64,000 bases of DNA, from contig OZ037765.1 of assembly GCA_964035545.1 (NCBI GenBank), positions 32,859,004 through 32,923,003 of the forward strand, given 5' to 3'. The notes below the pieces were generated by a model. That model searched no databases and was not told the DNA's origin. It saw only the letters and a list, made by a program, of their open reading frames with translations. Shown piece by piece: positions 1 to 8,300 of this stretch. The stretch is from Bugula neritina. Its lineage: Eukaryota; Bryozoa; Gymnolaemata; Cheilostomatida; Bugulidae. Both the position numbers and the translations under genes were made by a program. Within the stretch, counting starts at the first letter, position 1, and each line of letters begins with the position of its first letter.

Positions 1-2
1 AT

Positions 3-899
3 AGCGTGTGGTGGCCTTCTATGTCAAAGGCTATTGAGGCTATGATCAGCAATTGTGCTGAATGCAAAATCCATGCAGCTAAAATTACAGAGCCATTACG
101 TCCTTCTGCAACTCCAGATAGACCTTGGCAACACCTTAGCACTGATTTGTTGACTTATAAAGGCCAAGTATACCTTCTGGTTATTGATAATTATTCAAGG
201 TATCCTGAACTTGCCTTGCTGGGAAACTCTGACTTTTCTTCAAGTAAAGTAATAACACACCTAAAATTTATTTTTTCACGACATGGCATACCTGAAATAC
301 TATTGTCAGATAACGGCCCGCAATATGCAAGTGCAGAATTTAAACATTTTTCTGTCGAGTATGGATTTACCCATGTGACTAGCAGTCCACATTATCACAG
401 AGCGAATGGAGCAGCTGAGCGAGGAGTAAGGACCATCAAAAGCATGCTTGCAAAAGAGAAAGATCCTTATTTGGCTTTGTTAGCCTATAGATCCTCACCG
501 CAGTTTAGCTCATACTCTCCAGCAGAATTGTTAATGGGTAGAAAATTGAGATCCACTGTACCCATCCATCCGGATAAGCTTAAACCTGAACTCCCTGACC
601 ATGACTTATTCAAAAGGAGCAACGATCAGTATAAAGAGAAAATGAAAGAAAATCATGACAAAAATCCTAAAGTGCGCCCTCTTTTGCCAGTAAATAAAGG
701 AGACAATATGATGGTGAGAGATATGCAAAGAGAAGGCTATGCTGCCTCTTCTTCAGATAATATTACTCGTCGAACAAATGTCATGACTGACACTGGACCT
801 TTAATACGTAACAGAGCTGATATAACTAATATCCCAACACGATGTTCTGAGCGAACCAGAAAAGTGCCACGCTACTTAACAGATTTTGATTGTACATAA
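3..899 (+). CDS. pol: Ty3/Gypsy integrase, 3' part of pol (partial)
   Basis: Integrase joins retroelement DNA into the host chromosome. The frame is open from the left edge, so the 5' end is cut by the window. The WWP motif and the Cys-X2-Cys (NCAEC) of the HHCC zinc module are visible at the start. The catalytic triad is complete, counting from the valine codon at 6: Asp47 (STDLL), Asp102 (SDNGPQ) and Glu138 (GAAERG), with 35 residues between the last two as in retroviral-type D,D35E integrases. The C-terminus is short, lacks a clear GPY/F module and ends in a basic stretch. Overall sequence suggests the Mag-like side of Ty3/Gypsy and differs clearly from the element at 38-46 kb. The frame is unbroken, so this copy is not very old. 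Confidence 0.85.
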   Translation, partial: SVWWPSMSKAIEAMISNCAECKIHAAKITEPLRPSATPDRPWQHLSTDLLTYKGQVYLLVIDNYSRYPELALLGNSDFSSSKVITHLKFIFSRHGIPEILLSDNGPQYASAEFKHFSVEYGFTHVTSSPHYHRANGAAERGVRTIKSMLAKEKDPYLALLAYRSSPQFSSYSPAELLMGRKLRSTVPIHPDKLKPELPDHDLFKRSNDQYKEKMKENHDKNPKVRPLLPVNKGDNMMVRDMQREGYAASSSDNITRRTNVMTDTGPLIRNRADITNIPTRCSERTRKVPRYLTDFDCT

Positions 900-1010
900 T
901 TTATTATCCACGCCTGTAATATAAGTTGCACTTGATTTAATTACTGTTGTCAAACCTTTTCTTTTGTGTGTTTTTTTTTTGGTTGTTGTAGCCTGAAACT
1001 AAAGAGGGGA

Positions 1011-1416
1011 TGTTGTAATATTTACACAGTTTATGTAAACTTGGAGTTACCTTTTCTTGATGTTTTAACTGATCAATTATTATTCTGTTTTTGAAAATAA
1101 TAGTCACTTCCTGTTTGACTAACTATAGTGCTTGATTAAAACAATTTGAAGATGAAAACTAATCCACTAATAATTGCTAGATAAATAGACATCAAGAGAA
1201 TAAAACACTCTCAACCCACTATAATTAGTTAGTCTCCTCATTGTTCACAGCGTACCTTGTTAGTATAGCAATGTAAACACTAGTAGGCCGAACATATTAG
1301 GGACGCTAAGCATTAGGATAATTGTCTTTCGATATACACAGGAGCACAACTCCTTACAATATTACTGACTCTAAGCATTACTATTGGTTACCATTAGCTG
1401 TAATGCTCTTGTTACA
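1011..1416 (+). repeat. 3' LTR of the left Ty3/Gypsy element
   Basis: The LTR begins TGTTGTAATA directly after the polypurine run. An AATAAA polyadenylation signal lies at 1199-1204, preceded by a TATA-like ATAAATA run near 1181. The start is well supported; the right end is set only approximately, because the matching 5' LTR is outside the window. Confidence 0.55.
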
Positions 1417-1420
1417 AGTG

Positions 1421-2167
1421 GTTCTTGCTTTATAGCAGTTGTAGGTGTTATTACAGTACTCTTTTATTAGAGATTAAATATTATCAAGCTGAGCTATATT
1501 ATTTTCCTGTAAAATTCGTTTGTAATAAAAACTTGTGTACAAGTGCCTCTCATTCTAAAAAGATAATTTCATTGTTTGAAAAGTTTCACTTTTTTATTTT
1601 TTAAAGGCTTACTTTAAAAAATTCAACTTTTTCTCAAAAATCTTTTGAGAATAATTTCTTATTAAATTCTCTATCTAACAAAAATTAGAAAAATAATTTG
1701 AGCTTGAAAATGTTGTATTTACTCAAAGAAACTCCGTTAAAGTTTCATGAATGCATGTTAGTCCACATCTTTCAAATATATATAATTTCAAACTTCTCAT
1801 GGTATTTCTAAAAATTGCAAGAAACTGGACAAGTTGTTTTGGCTGAGTTGTTTTGCCTTTTAGTTTAAGTAAGCCAGGAAAAGAATACATTTTGTAGTTA
1901 AGGTTTAATTGTTCAAAGTATTTGTAAGCTTCAAATAGAAATTGGTATTTCAATAATTTTTTATTTTGCTTTTCGTTCCAATTCTCTATTTCAACAAATA
2001 TGATGCGATGTAGGTCAAATAAATTTAAACGTTAAAAATTACATGCAATAGCTGATACATCCTAAAACATGCAGTTGTGACTTCCTGCCTATATCTGTAT
2101 TGCATAAAATACTTTTATTTGCATTTAATTTTAGTCTCTTCTCACTATGCATATCTTTATATTACAG
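1421..2167. other. AT-rich non-coding stretch, probably intron
   Basis: No exon, repeat array or RNA gene is visible. A 76-codon minus-strand reading frame at 1723-1953 has no recognisable features. The stretch ends in a clear splice acceptor (ttatattacag) for the first visible LRR exon, so at least its right part is intron. Confidence 0.5.
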
Positions 2168-2305
2168 TCTCAGTCAGCTGACTCAGTTAGAGAGACTAGA
2201 CATAGGAGATAATTCTTTCAACACAGTACCAGAAGTTGTGTCATCACTCACGTCACTTAAACAGTTGAATATGAGTAGATGTGATATAGCCAGTCTACCT
2301 GAGAG
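2168..2305 (+). CDS. LRR exon 1 of the ROC-COR-caspase gene
   Basis: This 138-bp exon lies between an acceptor (attacag) and a GAGAG/gtttct donor and is phase 2 at both ends, so it can be repeated or skipped without shifting frame. It encodes 46 residues, two leucine-rich repeats of 23 residues each (LSQLTQLERLDIGDN..., then LTSLKQLNMSRCDIASLP...). The consensus LxxLxxLxLxxN with a VP/LP end is that of short intracellular LRRs, as in ROCO and Shoc2-like proteins. Confidence 0.8.
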
Positions 2306-5300
2306 GTTTCTGTTTATTACTACTTTACAACATAGTTATTGCCTTCTTTTAATTTATATTTATACACAGCTTATAATATATAACATAATATGCAGTATAT
2401 AAAAGTTTAGCTCAAAATTTAGACTCAGTCTAAGTTTGTGGAAAAATACAATGGGATGTGAAGGGCGGAGTGTAATACGATATAAAAAGTTATCCTATAT
2501 CACTAGATAAAGGTGGATTATTATTTTGTGTCTACTGCAATATTAAAATACTACAGGATCTCAGCTATGCAAAAATTTATTACTGGGTATTCTGCTAAAG
2601 ATTTCATGGAAAAAGAATATCAGTTATAGAATATTATTAAGGAAAGCAATGACTTACATGAAGTACTGGTACCATCTCACAACTGTATTTTGTTACTCAC
2701 TATTATACATCGAGGGATGGTATTTATATTACTAAAAGAAAGAATTAGGGATGACAATATATCCTGACAATTTAAAATCCATTTACTGTTTCATTGATAA
2801 TTTTTTTACAAACTAGGAATCATTGTTATATAATTCTTTATTCTCTTGCTGTTGTATGCTTTGTATTACAGTTTCTCCCAGTTAACTCAGTTAGAGAAAC
2901 TAGACATAGGAAACAATCCTCTTAACACAGTACCAGATGTTGTGTCATCACTCACATCACTTAAACAGTTGAATATGAATAGTTGTGATATATCCAGTCT
3001 ACCTGAGAGGTTTGTGTTTATTACTATATTTTACAACATTGTTATTGCCTTCTTTTAACTTATATTTATACACAGCTTATAATATATATAACATAAGATG
3101 CAGCATATAAAAGTTTAGCTCAAACTTTAGACTCAGTCTAAGTTTGTGGAAAAATACAATGGGATGTGAAGGGCGGAGTGTAATATGATATAAAAAGTTA
3201 TCCTATATCACTAGATAAAGGTGGATTATTATTTTGTGTCTACTGCAATATTGAAATACTACAGGATCTCAGCTATGTACAATTTTATTACTGGGTATTC
3301 TGCTAAAGATTTCATGAAAAAAGAATATCAGTTATAGAATATTATTAAGGAAAGCAATGACTTACATGAAGTACTGGTACCATCTCACAACTGTATTTTG
3401 TTACTCACTATTATACATCGAGGGATGGTATTTATATTACTAAAAGAAAGAATTAGGGATGACAATATATCCTGACAATTTAAAATCCATTTACTGTTTC
3501 ATTGATAAATTTTTTACAAACTAGGAATCATTGTTGTATAATTCTTTATTTTCTTGCTGTTGTATGCTTTGTATTACAGTCTCTCCCAGTTGACTCAGTT
3601 AGAGGAACTAGACATAGGAGACAATGCTCTCAACACAGTACCAGATGTTGTGTCATCACTCACATCACTTAAACAGCTGAAGATGAATAGTTGTGGTATA
3701 TCCAGTCTACCTGAAAGGTTTGTGTGTCACATGTTTATTACTATTTCACAATATCATTATTAGTGATTTTTATACTATATTTAAATACAGCTTTTAGCAT
3801 AGTTAATAATAATATACAGGATACAGAGTGTAGCTATAATTTCAGCACTCAGCTGGAAATTCCTGTGTTATACAATGATATAGTTATAAGAGTAGAGTGT
3901 AATATAGAAATCCACCCTTAAGCATGGTCATGGATTAGAGCCAATGCCAGGATATTATAGTGATAAAATATTCAGTCATTTATAAAAAAACACAACATAT
4001 TTATTCTTGAAGTATCACGGTGCCGTATATAAAAGTTTATATTTATGCAAGTATTTTGTTAAGCATTTGATAAACATATATATTCCCTAGAGTTAGGGGT
4101 ACATGACTATGACTGTTGGTCACAGGTTAATAATGATGGAATAGTCATAAGAAGAGGTGTGAAATTAATACCTGCAGTAACAAATAGTTATAGCATCAAC
4201 TAGCTTTATTTGTCACCCATTTTAAAAATAAAAATAACAGCCGACTCCCTAATGTATATACTATGCATAGTAATGTATACTATGTATAGTGATGTATACT
4301 ATGTATAGTAATGTATACTGTGTATAGTAATGTATACTATGTATAGTAATGTACAATATGTATAGTTTGTTGTATACTATGTATAGTAATGTATGATATG
4401 TATAGTAGTGTATACTATGTACATATAGTAATGTATACTATGTATAGTGATGTATACTATGTATAGAAATGTATACTATGTATAGTAATGTATACTATGT
4501 ATATAGTAATGTATACTATGTATAGTAATGTATACTATGTATAGTAATGTATAATATGTATAGTAATGGATACTATGTATAGTAATGTATACTATGCATA
4601 GCAATGGATACTATGTATAGTAATGGATACTATGTATAGTAATGTATACTATGTATAGTGATATATACTATGTATAGTAATGTATACTATGTATAGTAAT
4701 GTATACTGTGTATAGTAATGTATACTATGTATAGTGATGTATGCTATGTATAGTAATGCATACTACGTATAGTAATGTATAATATGTATAGTTTATTGTA
4801 TACTATGTATAGTAATGTATGATATGTATAGTAGTGTATACTATGTACATATAGTAATGTATACTATGTATAGTAATGTATACTATGTATAGTAATGTAT
4901 ACTATGTATAGTAATGTATACTATGTATAGTGATGTATACTATGTATAGTAATGTATACTATGTATAGTAATGTATACTATGTATAGTAATGTATACTAT
5001 GTATAGTGGTGTATACTATGTTTAGTAATGTATACTATGTATAGTGGTGTATACTATGTATAGTAATGTATAATATGTATAGTAATGTATACTATGTATA
5101 GTAATGTATAATATGTATAGTAATGTATACTATGTATAGTGATGTATACTATATATAGTAATGTATATTATGTATAGTAATGTATACTATGTATAGTAAT
5201 GTATACTATGTATAATGGTGTATACTATGTATAGTAATGTATACTATGTTTAGTAATGTATACTATGTATAGTAATGTATAATATGTATAGTAATGTATA

Positions 5301-8300
5301 CTATGTATAGTGATGTATACTTATATATATAGTAATGTATATTATGTGTAGTAATGTATACTATGTATAGTGGTGTATACTATGTATTGTAATGTATACT
5401 ATGTATAGTGGTGTATACTATGTATAGTAATGTATACTATGTATAGTAATGGTATACTACGTATAGTAATGTATACTATGTATAGTTATGTATAGTAATG
5501 TATACTATGTATAGTGGTGTATACTATGTATAGTAATGTATAATATGTATAGTAATGTATAGTTTTCATGGTAATGTATAATATGTATAGTAATGTATAA
5601 TATGTATAGTAATGTATAATATGTATAGTAATGTGTACTATGTATAGTAATGTATACTAAGTATAGTAATGTATACTATGTATAGTAATGTATACTATGT
5701 ATAGTGGTGTATACTGTGTATAGTAATGTATACTATGTATAGTGGTGTATACTATGTATAGTAATGTATACTATGTATAGTAATGTATAATATGTATAGT
5801 AATGTATACTATGTATAGTGGTGTATGCTATGTATAGTAATGTATACTATGTATAGTAATGTATGTATGATATGTAAAGTGACAAAATGATCTACTAAGT
5901 CAGTAAACTATTTTATAAACTATGTGTATTTATATAAAGCTTTACCATTGCCTTTTTCTTAAATAGTATAATTGGCTGAATTGCAAGATTAGTTACTGGC
6001 GTATTTGTATTTATATTTATATAGTATTCTGAGCCTCTCAAACCTCCAACATCTGGACATCTCTAATGCAAGGATGACATGTTTACCTGATAACTTCCAC
6101 CAATTATCTAGCTTGTGGCGTCTTAACCTCAGTGGAAATGATACCCTAAAAGCTCTAACACCAGAGATAGCTGACATGCCTCCATTAATGTTAATAACTA
6201 CTCAGGGTTGTGAGTCATTGACTTCACCACCATATGAAGTTTGTCAACAAGGAGCAGGTGCCATCAAGCAATACTACACAGACATTAGAAACAGTGACAG
6301 TGTAGAGGTTTCCATGGTAACTTTTGCTGTCATTGGTCAGACTATGTCAGGGAAGACTAGTCTGATTAGGACACTACAGAGTACAGATAGAACCAGAGTT
6401 CTTACTCACAGAGTAGATGGTGGACTTGATGATGATACAACTCCTGTATTCAAAATGGAAGATGTTTGTGTAGATAATGATGTGCTGAGATTCATTGACT
6501 TTGGAGGTCATGAAATTTATCAGTCAACATATCGGTTTACTTTAAAGCCAAATTGTATCCCAGTTGTTGTTGTGAGTATTGAACAGTATGAAGACCTGCG
6601 GCATGATATTGGTGGTAATGAGGCAGTGAGGCGACTGTATTTTGATTGGTTGTCACATCTTTACCTGACCTATCCTAACCTTGGGCCTCCTAACTTGGTG
6701 TTGACCCATTTAGATAAAATTGATGAAAGCGAGCTCAAAGAGATTGAAGACAGTTTCTTTAGCCACACAAAGCATGTTTTTGAAATCGTCAGTCGCGATG
6801 AAAAGAGCAAGTGGAAGAATGGAGGTGCTTTTGCAAAAATTAAACATTTTGAAGCAAAGAATATGTTCAAAGCTGAAGATATTTATAAAGTTGGAAATTC
6901 TTACTGCGAAGCTTTCATACAGCTAAAACATAGACTGCTGAGAGAGAGTAAGCAGTTTGTAAAAGCAATACCAACAACCTGGGTGGAAGTTGAACAAGCC
7001 TTGAAGAAATTTGAAAAAGGTTACATGTCATTCCAAGATATCTTCAGCCAGTTGTCTAGCAGCATTTCATTAACCGAAAATCAACTTGACATCATCCTGA
7101 CATACATGCACAACTGTGGCATCTTGCTCTGGTACAAGAATGACAAGGATTTGCGTCTTTACATATTCTATCACATCCCCACAGTCACTTCACTCCTGCA
7201 AGTTCTGTTTACTCATGATGACACAGTTTGGCAGCGTCGTCTGTCAGATTTCGCTAATCCTACTTCTGCTGGTCAACAATTCCTCACACTAAATGAATAC
7301 AGTACGTTTGCTGAAAGATTTGCTTCAACAGGAATCATGCATGGTAAAATGTTCAAACATTTGTTAAGAACCGAAACAGACTTTCAAGAGAATGCTGCAA
7401 TGAGAGTTGCGGCTCAAATTTTGCTGTCATTCAGAATAATGTATCGCTCTACACTACAGAATGAAGAGAGCTCTTTCATTGTGCCATACTTCTGCAAGGA
7501 GTTCCTTAGTCACAGCTTACCTACCACAGGGAGTTGTGTCACCTTTCATGCTCAGCTACGTTTTGATGGTCTTCCACTTCCACAGTATGCCTACCACCAG
7601 CTTGCTGTGGACATAGTCAATTCTTTCTCTCAAGAGTCAGACTGCATAACAGCCAGAAATAATGGAGCTCGTGTGGTGAAGAAAGATGTAACCTATCAGC
7701 TGGTACATGACTACAAGTCAGGAATAGTAAACATGTGTGTTTCCTTTGACTCCAGACAAGTATGCAGAGCATGGGAAGTTCTGGTTGACATCACCAACTC
7801 CTCTATTGAATACATTGAGACCAGATGGTGTGCCTGTAAAATAGGATGTAAATTCTTCTGTGCTCACTGTGGGCTAGAACAAGACCACCACCCGTCTAGC
7901 CTCATGAATCCTTCCTGGGTCCAGTACCATGGCAAGAGATGGGCGCCCTTACTTCCTTCTTTCTTGCCTAATCAGCTCAGATGTAAGAACTTTTTTATTG
8001 TTTGCATTACTACTGCTAATTTAAGCAACTATCAACGTTAATTCTTTGAGCTGTGATGCTTCCTATTTACATTTATGTCGATTGTCCGACTTTAGCACAG
8101 CAGCTCAATGATTATGAAGATTTCAATGCAGAGCTTGACTACTTTAAATATAGACGTCTCTTCTCTAGCCACAGACATCACAATGTAAATTGGATTGCTG
8201 AATCAGCTGGTGGGAAGATATTCAGATGCAAGAAAGATTCTTCCACACCTTCATGTCTCCTCAACCCTTGTGAGTACTTTATACACTCATAATATAAAAA

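Larger units (their letters stand above)
1..1416 (+). mobile_element. 3' end of a Ty3/Gypsy LTR retrotransposon
   Basis: The window opens inside the integrase gene of a Ty3/Gypsy-type element; the rest lies to the left of the window. After the integrase stop (897-899) come about 110 bases of untranslated sequence, a purine run AAAGAGGGGA (1001-1010) that fits a polypurine tract, and a TGTTGTAATA start of the 3' LTR at 1011. The right boundary is uncertain: ends in CA-type context are possible near 1358 and near 1416. The element lies upstream of the first LRR exon of the ROC-COR-caspase gene, probably in its 5' intron. Confidence 0.8.
2168..3579 (+). repeat. Tandem duplication of LRR exon plus intron (two units of about 704-708 bp)
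   Basis: Exon starts are spaced 704 bp (2168 to 2872) and 708 bp (2872 to 3580). The introns match nearly base for base over long runs, for example the blocks around 2400-2800 and 3110-3520, including GGGATGTGAAGGGCGGAGTG in both. This is a recent duplication in an LRR-length array. Confidence 0.85.
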
